Shown: positions 9,075 to 16,848 of the stretch, one piece after another
How the letters are laid out: every line of letters begins with the position of its first letter
Numbering within the stretch: position 1 is the stretch's first letter
DNA from: Branchiostoma floridae
Taxonomy: Eukaryota; Chordata; Leptocardii; Amphioxiformes; Branchiostomatidae
Length of the DNA: 21,042 nt
Assembly: GCF_000003815.2 (NCBI RefSeq)
Contig: NC_049995.1
Coordinates: forward strand, 5,878,640 to 5,899,681
Direction of reading: 5' to 3'
Notes under the pieces: generated by a model
The model's database searches: none
What the model saw: the letters and a program-made list of their open reading frames with translations, nothing else
What the model was told of the DNA's origin: nothing
Program-made: the position numbers and the translations under genes

Positions 9075-11094
9075 CTGAAATACTATTGTCGTAGTACAAG
9101 TAAACGCTTAATTACTACTATTGAAAAGAAAAGAGCCTGTTACACTCACAAGTATCATCTTGTCTCCCTGTAGCTCGCGAACAGTGATGTTTTTTTGTCC
9201 GTCCGGAGCTGTCTCGTGGAATATCAGCTTGTTGCCTTCTTTGATCGTAAATTTCTTGAGATGAAAAGGAAATAAAAGAAGAAAAAAATTCTACAAACAT
9301 TTGACTGTGATTATATTGGTTCTTAGCTTGTTCCCTTGGTCCTGAATCACAATATGCTGGAATACATTAGAAGACATATGGATTATAAATGATTGGATAT
9401 CGTGATTTGTATATATCTAGACATTTTCATTTACTGTTCAAATTCTTATGCATAAATGCCTGTCATTGCAATAGTCCTACATTTTATAAATGGTTCATTC
9501 CCTGGAAAAAGCACAATAGATAAAACAGGAAAACATAATACGAACAGAGACGGTATACTAAAGAAGGTTGAAAAGATACATTAAGGTCGGAAAAGCACAG
9601 ACACCAAAGAAAAATGAGTTCGTATATTGATGGAATAAGAGCAAAAAAAGTATCTACTTTTTACCCAGACTACCTTTTCTTGCGATTTGTTTAAGTTCGC
9701 AGCGATATATCAAGATCCTTTGATGGATTTGTTTTATTATATCGGTAGTTATTCAAGTCTTGAAGATGCTGTGTGATATTGCAGACGTAGTTTTTGGGGT
9801 ATAAAATCATATAGAACGACACCCCCATCTTAAAGGCAGTGTGGTTAAGACTAGCACTAGCCTCTACCAGGCTCCGTGGATCGGTAGAATCATTATCCTC
9901 AACATTTCGTGGTGAGGAAACGTACTCTTCTAGCCGGCTAACTTCCCTAGCGTACTATAGACTCTATTTGTCCAATTCCTACAATTAGACCACCGATCCA
10001 CGAAGCCTGGTAGAGGCTAGTTAAGACGTCTAAACAGTTGTTTTGTTTTCTCACCTTCATGGGAACTCCTACTGGTCCCACAGCACCGCTCTCCTCTCCT
10101 ACTTTAAACGGAATGTCTCTCTTCCCCCCTTCACTCGCTGGGTCGGGAATCTAGAGTAATCTCACGAAAAGGATTTAGATTAAGTCATCAGCCGCGCATC
10201 ACCAAGAAAACCAAAACATGTTATCTGAAACGCGACGAGGAAGGGATACAATTTTAGTCACGTTTAGGACCGCACACGTCCGACTGCAGCGCCGCCTAGC
10301 AGTTGTAAGTGGTATTACAGTCCGTATGGCCTGAAGAAAGCTGGCTTTCAGATTGTCAAAACATTAGCAAAAGGTTGTTTGTAAAGACCTTGCAGATGAT
10401 CTAACGATGTAGGGTTCCACTCTTTATTGATGTTATTAAAAAAAAAGAAATTGAAGATGAATAGTTGTTAGTAAGGACATTTTTATTTATCTACACTATG
10501 AACCCTTATGGCTATATCTTAAGATGTTTACAAATTGACCATATTGAGCACTCACTCACTCACTCACTCACTCACTCACTCACTCACTCACTCACTCACT
10601 CACTCACCACTCACTCACATAGCTAGTGGACGTAGGGCAGTCTGTCCTCTGTACTAAAAATTGTACTACCCGTAATCATTCACTCACTCACGTACTCACT
10701 CACTCACTCACTCACTCACTCACTCACTCACTCACTCACTCACTCACTCACTCACTCACTCACCACTCACTCACATAGCTAGTGGACGTAGGGCAGTCTG
10801 TCCTATGTACTAAAAATTGTACTACCCGTAATCATTCACTCACTCACGTACTCACTCACTCACTCACGTACTCACTCACTCACTCACTCACTCACTCACT
10901 CACTCACTCACTCACTCACTCACTCACACACTCACTCACACACTCACTCACACACTCACTCACTTTTGTACATGTGCAAAACGTTTGAAATGACGTTACG
11001 TTTACAAAAAGCCCGCACTATGTTTACAAATGTTAATACTACATGTACACAAAGTTTGGCTCAACTGTAAATTTTATCTACACAGTGACGTACA

Positions 11095-11134
<40 letters not shown>

Positions 11135-13849
11135 TACCGGTATCAAGTAGAAGTAGATTTAAAAAATGAAGATTTTACTCACCCTCAAGATGACTAGGTC
11201 TTCTTTGTCGATAATCTCGAATTTCTGTACCGTTTTGAAAAGCTGAAATGACCTATTTGGATCAGGAGCACCTGAAAAAAAAAGGGAGAAATTGTACGTT
11301 ACTTGGATTGATAGGAAACTCTTGTGATTCTGTAGTATGGAATTTTAAGCAGTAGAAGCCAGTTAATTGCACAACGGATGACCGCACACTTCTGTTATTT
11401 GCACGGAATCCCAAAATCCTGAACCGGTGCGGTCCAGATGGATAACTTCGCATTATTGCACCATGTGGATAATTGTACTAAATACGCTGGCAAATGAAGT
11501 GTGCAATTAAGCGGCTTCTACTGCACTAAAATTTTGTCGGTCCGCTTGATATACTAGTAATCAATACATGGAATTGATGTTGTTGTTTTTTTAGTTAAAC
11601 AACCCCTGAGTTCTATATCGCCATAGACCACTTCTACCGTTGACACATATGTTGCCCAAATTCCTGTTCTAAAACTATTCATACCCACTGACATCCACAA
11701 GATCTTTTAATATATGAAATTTATGTTTATCAATCTATTGGGAAGTCGGGCGTTACGATTTTTAGCTAACATTGGTTGGCATAGCTAGTCTAAGTCGTTA
11801 ATGAGTGTTTTTAATACAGGTGAATGGAAAAAAAACAATAGGTAAGCATACATCTGGTATAGTATTAGTAAAGCCTAAAATGNNNNNNNNNNNNNNNNNN
11901 NNNNNNNNNNNNNNNNNNNNNNNNNNNNNNNNNNNNNNNNNNNNNNNNNNNNNNNNNNNNNNNNNNNNNNNNNNNNNNNNNNTATTTGTGTTTTGTTTGT
12001 AGATGTTTTTATGACAATTTCAAAATGCAGTTAGCCAAGTATCGCAACAGGCACTTTTTAGCTGCCACCAGTCAACCGCACAACTCAGAACCCAGGACNN
12101 NNNNNNNNNNNNNNNNNNNNNNNNNNNNNNNNNNNNNNNNNNNNNNNNNNNNNNNNNNNNNNNNNNNNNNNNNNNNNNNNNNNNNNNNNNNNNNNNNNNN
12201 NNNNNNNNNNNNNNNNNNNNNNNNNNNNNNNNNNNNNNNNNNNNNNNNNNNNNNNNNNNNNNNNNNNNNNNNNNNNNNNNNNNNNNNNNNNNNNNNNNNN
12301 NNNNNNNNNNNNNNNNNNNNNNNNNNNNNNNNNNNNNNNNNNNNNNNNNNNNNNNNNNNNNNNNNNNNNNNNNNNNNNNNNNNNNNNNNNNNNNNNNNNN
12401 NNNNACTATAACAGGATTTCTAGTGTTACCAAAATGAAACCAGATTTGCAGTGAATGTCACTTGAAGACAGAAGAAAAATGTCCAGACTTTCCATGATGT
12501 ACAAAATGACCAATAAACTGGTGGACGTACCAACGGATAAATATCTAATACCAGCTCAAAAAAGAACAAGAAACAGTCATGCCTTCAAATACCAGAGTTA
12601 CCAACCTAGGATTGATGTGTTCAAAAATTCGTACTTTCCCAGAACTATCGTAGAGTGGAACTTGTTATCACCAAGTACAGTAGGGGCATCTTCTCTCGGT
12701 AGTTTTAAAGAACGCTTGCAGATAGATGTGCAAAAGTTAGGGGTAACGAGTCGTTCGGTGTAATATAACCAGCTGCTGCTGCGCCGCGTGCCTGCGAAGC
12801 TGGTGTGTTACGCCGAACGGCGGTTATACCGGCTAAATAGATACAGATACAGATACAGACCTAGCGCGCGGCTGCCAATCTACCTGCTAATTTCTTCAGT
12901 TAAATACACTCTTTCAACTTTTGGGATCAGTTTGGCTGACTAAAAGGGAACTTCTCACCGCTAAAAACTTGCGTCCATACAGCCGTTTAGTTTTTGGCTC
13001 GGATCTCTTTTAGGAGTAATACATCAATGAGACCGTAAGAGACTACAGTGCATGGTGCTACCGCGAACTTAAAACCGCCATGAAAAGTAATTTTTTCCCG
13101 CAACTGCGAAAGGTAATCCCCGCAAACGTAAATGCATTTACAGTACTCCAAATTCAACCCTAAGTTTCCTTATCCATATCGGCAAAGTCCTGTAACTTTA
13201 TGTACATTATACGTACTTACGACTTCTATATAGAATAACTTTATTGCGCAACAATTGTAACAGTTACAATGTATGGCAATGTGAACAACTATATACTAAT
13301 ACAAATAACTAACAACTAATGTAATATAATATAACAGTATAAACAATCTAGTGAGTATCATAAAGCATTATCTCGTTTTTGCAATGAGTTGTAAATAAAT
13401 TGGCCAACGTAGGCAGATATATGAACAGGACATGATAATATCAAATGGAATACCTCTGACCTAGCATGTGGTAGTACAATTTCGGACTTACATACAATAT
13501 TTTGAAATAACTTTTGACGGTCTTCTTCATAAGTCGGACAATCCATTACAAAATGAAATTCATTTTCTATGTCATTATGGCATGTGGGACAAAGTCTCTC
13601 GCTTTCACGGCAAACTCACTTTCAAAGCAAACTCCCTTCCTCGGCAAACTCCCTTTCCCGGCACCAGAGAACCTAGCCAACGTTGAAAATCGCGAACACA
13701 CATGTAAGACAACCCCGTTCGAAGACTGCAACGGGGTCTGCATAACCAAAAGTTCAACCCTAAGTTTTCTTACCCATAGCGGCAAAGAACTTGAGGAAAC
13801 TTTCGTCGTCCCATTCCACGACTTCCCAAATACCGGAGAAGTTCACCAT
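9030..13849 (-). CDS. Fatty-acid-binding-protein-like gene (five exons, full length predicted)
   Basis: Intracellular lipid-binding protein (FABP/iLBP, calycin fold), expected to carry fatty acids or similar ligands in the cytosol. Exons: 13774-13849, 11183-11271, 10055-10150, 9150-9254 and probably 9030-9074. All four introns are GT-AG and every junction keeps frame (phase 1, 0, 0, 0), predicting about 136 residues against a usual 130-140. Landmarks: MVNFSGIWEVVEWDDESFLK at the N-terminus, with the family Trp at residue 8; SFLKFFAAMG before intron 1; EIIDK; FKVGEE; and VRELQGDKMIL, whose Arg (about 113) matches ligand-binding Arg106 of vertebrate FABPs. The last exon gives YVRSIEM, with an Arg at the Arg126 position but Ile where Tyr128 is usual. 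The plus-strand gene at 18052 is a paralogue. A TATA-like box lies upstream at about 13955 and AATAAA downstream at 8970. The family call is confident. The ligand and the final exon are less so. Confidence 0.82.
9150..9254 (-). CDS. FABP-like gene, exon 4
   Basis: 105 nt (35 codons), acceptor CATCTCAAG and donor GTGAGT. It reads KFTIKEGNKLIFHETAPDGQ and then KNITVRELQGDKMIL, ending exactly where the third intron of vertebrate FABP genes lies (after K-x-I-L). A G-(D/x)-K-M/L-I-L ending and the V-R-E motif are typical of the family. Confidence 0.85.
9857..10020. mobile_element. 164-bp MITE-like element with 29-bp terminal inverted repeats
   Basis: The left arm (9857-9885) begins CTAGCCTCTACCAGGC and ends TGGATCGGT. 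The right arm (9992-10020) is its reverse complement with one mismatch in 29. The 7-mer TTAAGAC flanks both sides (9845-9851 and 10021-10027) and may be a target-site duplication, although five bases separate it from the left arm. There is no coding capacity. It lies in intron 3 of the FABP-like gene, 34 bp from exon 3. Confidence 0.8.
10055..10150 (-). CDS. FABP-like gene, exon 3
   Basis: 96 nt (32 codons), acceptor TTACTCTAG and donor GTGAGA, phase 0 at both ends. The peptide contains RDIPFKVGEE, which aligns with the FKLGEEFEE region of FABPs, and ends GVPMK. In vertebrate FABP genes this segment and the preceding one form a single exon. Confidence 0.78.
10549..10970 (+). repeat. (ACTC)n microsatellite with a 156-bp higher-order duplication
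   Basis: Tetranucleotide blocks are interrupted twice by a 62-bp unique core (10619-10680 and 10775-10836) beginning TAGCTAGTGGACGTAGGGC. The cores differ at one base, so the duplication is recent. Later interruptions read CACGTACTC and CACACTCACTC. The block sits in intron 2 of the minus-strand FABP-like gene. The 68-codon open frame across it is only repeat. Confidence 0.93.
11097..11129 (+). repeat. (CA)n microsatellite
   Basis: Sixteen AC units, about 55 bp from exon 2 of the FABP-like gene on its 3' side, inside intron 2. Confidence 0.95.
11183..11271 (-). CDS. FABP-like gene, exon 2
   Basis: 89 nt. The acceptor is a T-rich tract ending CAG and the donor is GTGAGT. It completes the split Gly and reads APDPNRSFQLFKTVQKFEII, then DKEDLVILR. 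Exon 2 of the plus-strand paralogue is also exactly 89 nt and reads APNPEMAQKLFKTAEHNEII, then DKGDTVIFR. This pair is the clearest evidence that both loci are real genes. Confidence 0.88.
11349..11524. mobile_element. 176-bp foldback element, pogo/Tigger-like ends
   Basis: The arms GCAGTAGAAGCC..TTAATTGCAC (11349-11372) and their reverse complement (11501-11524) match at 22 of 24 positions. The pairing continues weakly outward through AATTTTA. CAGTAGAA followed by a C-rich then TTAATTGCAC block resembles Tigger/pogo termini, although the expected flanking TA is not directly visible. It lies in intron 1 of the FABP-like gene, 78 bp upstream of exon 2. Confidence 0.72.
11883..11982. other. Assembly gap (100 N)
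   Basis: Exactly 100 N, a common placeholder for a gap of unknown size. It falls in intron 1 of the FABP-like gene. Confidence 0.98.
12099..12404. other. Assembly gap (306 N)
   Basis: 306 N, so the length may be an estimate. It removes the sequence immediately upstream of the plus-strand LINE remnant. The 116 bp between the two gaps carry no recognisable feature. Confidence 0.98.
12405..12860 (+). pseudogene. CR1-like LINE ORF2 3' end with 3' UTR and short-repeat tail
   Basis: From the gap edge the frame reads YNRISSVTKMKPDLQ, then a TGA stop (12452-12454), then MSLEDRRKMSRLSMMYKM, and ends near SYFPRTIVEWNLLS and a TAA at 12761-12763. This is the C-terminal tail typical of CR1/L2-group and jockey-like ORF2 proteins, which usually have Trp at the position of the TGA (a TGG to TGA change). 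The ATG at 12455 is thus internal, not a start. The 3' UTR contains a stem-loop and ends in three GATACA units, as expected for CR1/L2-group elements, which end in short tandem repeats rather than poly(A). It is a dead copy, with its 5' extent hidden by the gap, in intron 1 of the FABP-like gene on the opposite strand. Confidence 0.8.
12752..12819 (+). other. LINE 3' stem-loop
   Basis: CGTTCGG (12752-12758) pairs with CCGAACG (12813-12819). The pairing continues through a G-T pair and GTAA/TTAC, then, after a small internal loop, ACCAGC with GCTGGT. The 5' arm overlaps the last codons and stop of ORF2. In several CR1/L2-group elements a 3' stem-loop is the template-recognition site for the reverse transcriptase. 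That role here is inference. Confidence 0.65.
13153..13229 (-). pseudogene. Relic copy of FABP-like exon 1 and its donor
   Basis: Minus strand. CTTTGCCGATATGGATAAGG aligns with the end of exon 1 and the donor (CTTTGCCGCTATGGGTAAGA). Similarity continues into the intron as AAACTTAGGGTTGAA, with 4 differences over about 36 bp. GAAGTCGT, 39 bases further upstream, also matches exon 1 (38 bases there). The donor GT has become AT and the reading frame is lost. The offset from the real junction is exactly 600 bp. The LINE tail begins immediately upstream. Confidence 0.62.
13230..13606 (-). pseudogene. LINE ORF2 C-terminal remnant with 3' tail
   Basis: Minus strand: ESERLCPTCHNDIENEFHF, then VMDCPTYEEDR, then a frame ending YNSLQKRDNAL and a stop at 13358. 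C-x2-C, then E-N-E-x-H-F and C-P-x-Y-x-x-x-R is the Cys/His tail of many invertebrate LINE ORF2 proteins. The 3' UTR runs to about 13232 and ends TGTTGCGCAATAAAGTTATT, the same tail as at 8590-8609. An in-frame TGA lies just upstream of the Cys motif, so the copy is dead and 5' truncated. It sits in intron 1 of the FABP-like gene in the same orientation. Confidence 0.78.
13612..13665 (+). repeat. Degenerate short tandem repeat
   Basis: GGCAAACTC or GCAAACTC followed by a pyrimidine stretch occurs three times in a row (GGCAAACTCACTTTC, GCAAACTCCCTTCC, GGCAAACTCCCTTTCC). The unit is about 16-18 bp. It lies in intron 1 of the FABP-like gene near exon 1. Confidence 0.6.
13774..13849 (-). CDS. FABP-like gene, exon 1 coding part
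   Basis: The ATG at 13847-13849 has A at -3 and G at +4. The exon encodes 25 codons plus one base and ends ATGG before the donor GTAAGA. It matches exon 1 of the plus-strand paralogue (SFLKFFAAMG against SFIKFFAAMG), with the same split Gly codon. The paralogue is six bases longer. Confidence 0.85.
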
Positions 13850-13951
13850 CCTTTCCAAATATCCACACCACCGTGTACTTCTTCTGGTCCGTAGCGTAGG
13901 GGAGGGGGCAAAATCAGGGCGGCTCTCGTTGTGATGACCCTAGTTTTCCTG

Positions 13952-13959
13952 TATATAAA
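13952..13959 (-). promoter_or_regulatory. TATA box candidate of the minus-strand FABP-like gene
   Basis: Minus strand CTTTATATACAGG, about 105 nt upstream of the ATG. A start site 25-30 nt further on, near GGTCATCAC, would leave a 5' UTR of about 75 nt. Confidence 0.55.
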
Positions 13960-15044
13960 GCGTCGGGCTGTACCATCAAAATGCAGGGGTGGTAGAATGC
14001 TATCCCACTCCCCCATTCTTTTCCCTACCTTTCGAATCTACAAAATGCAAATTTAGCCGTACACGTAGTAGTAATTCCAAAGTTAGATTTTGAAATCTCT
14101 CCGCTTGATCATAATTTTCCCTATACTCCCTTTTTGATAGTCTTGTAATGGTTGCGCCCACAGGGTGAATGGCCGCTAGGTCACCAGAAACTGCCAGGTC
14201 ATCGGTACATACCGTCATCGGTACATGCCGTCATCGTATTCTATGGCCTATTAACTTAACTGTTAACTATTATAACTGTAACTGTAAATTATAACTATAA
14301 CTGTCAGCTGGAGGATTAGCTTTTTAATAGTTTTTATAGGTCGCAGTTACCTTTCATAGGTCGCAAAAGATCATTACAGTACTAGCTACAGATTTGTCAT
14401 GGCTAAATGGGTAGCTCATGCAGGAACTAGGTCGGCTTGTGTTCGGCTGGTCTTCAGAAGTAGTCAGAAGTCAAATTCTAATCTTAATTCCCATGCCATA
14501 ACCTCTGCCACAGTTTCCAACCTATCACGACTCACTCAAAGGCCATGGACAAATATATGCTGACTCATTTAATAGCGAAAGTTGGAATAGTTAGGAGTAG
14601 GTCCATATAGAGAATGTCATCTGTTAAATACAATATGAGTATTGTCTTGTAAATAGAGCGAAAGCACTTTGATAGTTGTATTGTCTATTGTCATGAAATA
14701 TCAGCTTGACAATACAGTATATCTCCAAAACAAACCTTTGAATATAACTCTGAGCTCATTCCTATGTATACATACGAAGAATCATCTTCTTCATAAAGAT
14801 ATGTGCCTTTTTATTCTGAAAAGAAACTTCTTAATCTTAGAATTAGCCATTGGTATGTTGATCAAGTGCCCGATAGGTCATACTCTTTACGTTTTTCATA
14901 GTTTTAAGGGATTTGATGGGGTGAATGACCGAGGTGTCATACTCTAATGAGCCATTACTAATTATTTGAGTTTAATCAGATCCACAATTAACACAATCTT
15001 TTAACAAAAGCGTGTGACATCTCGGTCGTTCACCCTGTATGGTC
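13960..15044. other. Intergenic stretch between the divergent FABP-like genes (left part)
   Basis: The minus-strand frame 14000-14218 and the plus-strand frame 14669-14947 have no recognisable domains. Small repeats occur: CATCGGTACAT(A/G)CCGT twice in tandem (14203-14234), a run of TAACTGT-like words (14252-14305), ATAGGTCGCA twice 20 bp apart (about 14336 and 14356), and a GGGTGAATGGCCG word (14163). Confidence 0.5.
14919..15035. mobile_element. 117-bp palindromic (MITE-like) element
   Basis: GGGTGAATGACCGAGGTGTC (14919-14938) and its inverted partner (15012-15035, GTGTGACATCTCGGTCGTTC and on) match at 21 of 24 positions. The AT-rich interior has no coding capacity. It ends nine bases from the left terminus of the THAP-DDE transposon. 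Confidence 0.7.
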
Positions 15045-15974
15045 AATAAGCCTATTCGCAATTACCGGCGCGAAATGCATGACGGGTAAAATCCGCCATT
15101 TTGGGAGATAACTTGCCAACCCAGTGTTGCGTCACGCGTGTGTAGTGTCAGCGTTTGTTTAAGGAGATGGCGCTCCGCGCCGCGCCGTGCGGCGCCGCAG
15201 GTGTTCCCACCTGACAGGTACGAACGTACACCTGTTCTAAAGAAGATTCTAGAACTGTCAGTTAAGAATAAAGATAGTTTTAAGTTTTTGAAGTCTGGTG
15301 TAAGACCTGTATTTGTGTTTTACTGACAGTATATGAAGTAAGTGGAGTTTTTTTTTCATTTTCGTTCCGGCCGTAATGGATGAGGAGGCGGAAGTTTATA
15401 CACATGAAGAGCTAAGACACAGGACGGTTCTTCATAGTTATACTGCTAATTTGCTAATGCAGTTCTAAAATTGATTGGTTCATGGCAGTTATAAGCTCTG
15501 ATTGGTTCCTGACAGTAGAAAAAGAAATGAAAAGAAGACACCAGCAAGAGCAATTTTATCCATATCGGGAAAACATAATTATTGTGAGCTCCTACTGCTA
15601 GTTTGTTAGTTTGTCTGTTCGATAAATCATTTCCCATTACACAAGCCACTTCATGAACAAAGGCAAAAGTAAGATCCCGTTGATTTTATTCCAAAAAATA
15701 TGTTCCTACATCACCACCAGTATGGCAGCATAAATGTACAGAACTCACAACTTAATGTATGAAAAATGTTGAGAATACATTTGAGGACATGTTACAGAAA
15801 GGATCCACTTTTATCTATTACATCTTCATTACATTGTCATTATTATCATCGGTCACAGTTTCCTGCTATCACAACATAATCAGTAAAGGATCATTAAAAA
15901 AGTCACTGGCACTCAGCTGCCAGCAATTCAATACAGTTTATCTCTGCCAACTTGAATGGCTTGTATGCCAACTG

Positions 15975-15980
15975 TTTATT
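15975..15980 (-). terminator. Poly(A) signal overlapping the transposase stop codon
   Basis: AATAAA on the minus strand overlaps the TAA that ends the DDE frame (GTCAAATAAACAG). Compact overlap of stop and poly(A) signal would suit a small transposon. Confidence 0.4.
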
Positions 15981-16848
15981 TGACCAAGTCTGGCTGCAGG
16001 TTCCGAACCAATGCAGCACAGACCTTGATAATGTCATCTACTGCTGACATGAGTGTTATGGGAAATGTACCCTCCAGGATTTTGAAGTCCTTCAGTCGAT
16101 TGTTAGCACGCTCTACGCGGATCCTCAAGTTTGCAACAGTTTTTGTTCTCTTTACTTTGTCTCTTGTCATGTGTCGCCTCCCCTATGCTGCTGGTGGTAT
16201 TTCTAGTGTTGCATTCAGCAGCATCAGGTCCTCCTGGATTGGAAATCCCGTATCTGCCATTATTTTTATAACGTCATTTGGATCAACCAAATCTAAAAAG
16301 CCACAGTCCCAGGTAATGAACACATCAGAGGCTCTTCCGCCATAGGTCTTTGAAAGAAAGGAGATGTGCCCATTTGGTGTGATCCCTACAAACGGCAAAG
16401 TATTGTGTTTTTATAGTCATACCATGTGGAGGCTTGTAAGTCTAAAGATCTAGGTCTCTCAATAAATATTTCTGTACAATCAATTATGCATCTTATTCTA
16501 CTACATTGTTTCTTGAACTGTGGTGGCAAGGTCTTGGAAATTGCAGCTCTACTTGTACTATCAGTGGTTGTAGTGTAACAGACAGGAAGCGAACCCAAGT
16601 GTTGGCAATCTGTGAGCAAGAACAGTTTTGTCCGACCATGGGTCTTTCTTGTCAGTGGGAAATGCATAGCTGGAAAGGTTGGGGACAGTTGCATCATCAA
16701 AATCCTTTTTTTGTTCCATGTTTTTATTTGGACATGTCCCTGACTTCCTTTTTTTAAAGTTGATACAAGAAGGTTGAAACCGCCTTGGTTGATATGTTCC
16801 ATTACCGCAGCCGACCACTGCACACAGCCTCATGTTGAACTCCGGCAC
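15976..16848 (-). pseudogene. Broken THAP-DDE (DDE_Tnp_4) transposase
   Basis: N-terminus MRLCAVVGCGNGTYQPRRF is the start of a THAP-type zinc finger (Cys-x4-Cys), but its C-terminal Cys-x2-His half and the usual helix-turn-helix region are missing. The DDE domain follows: RCIIDCTEIFIERP (first Asp, codon 16479-16481), FLSKTYGGRASDVFIT (second Asp, 16324-16326) and LRIRVERANNRLKDF (Glu, 16111-16113), so all three catalytic acids survive. Lesions: a frame change near 16610, a missing base near 16410 (STWYDYK to HNTLPFVGITPNG), a TAG at 16183-16185 (IPPAA, stop, GRRHMTRDK), and MADTGF where MADRGF is usual. About 290 codons remain, shorter than intact relatives. The TAA stop overlaps an AATAAA (15975-15980). 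It cannot make a working transposase. Confidence 0.86.

Noticed and set aside
12455-12763. 102-codon frame as an independent gene
   Set aside because: It is the tail of a LINE ORF2 that continues upstream past an in-frame TGA.
13514-13894. 126-codon plus-strand open frame
   Set aside because: It is antisense to a LINE remnant and to FABP-like exon 1. The minus-strand reading explains the sequence with splice sites and homology.
14000-14218. 72-codon minus-strand frame upstream of the FABP-like gene
   Set aside because: No domain or splice context, and it includes a copy of the MITE-derived GGGTGAATGGCCG word.
15138-15326. Plus-strand frame inside the transposon as a second transposon gene (for example a YqaJ-type nuclease)
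   Set aside because: No motif of such a nuclease is visible and the frame is short. It remains unassigned.
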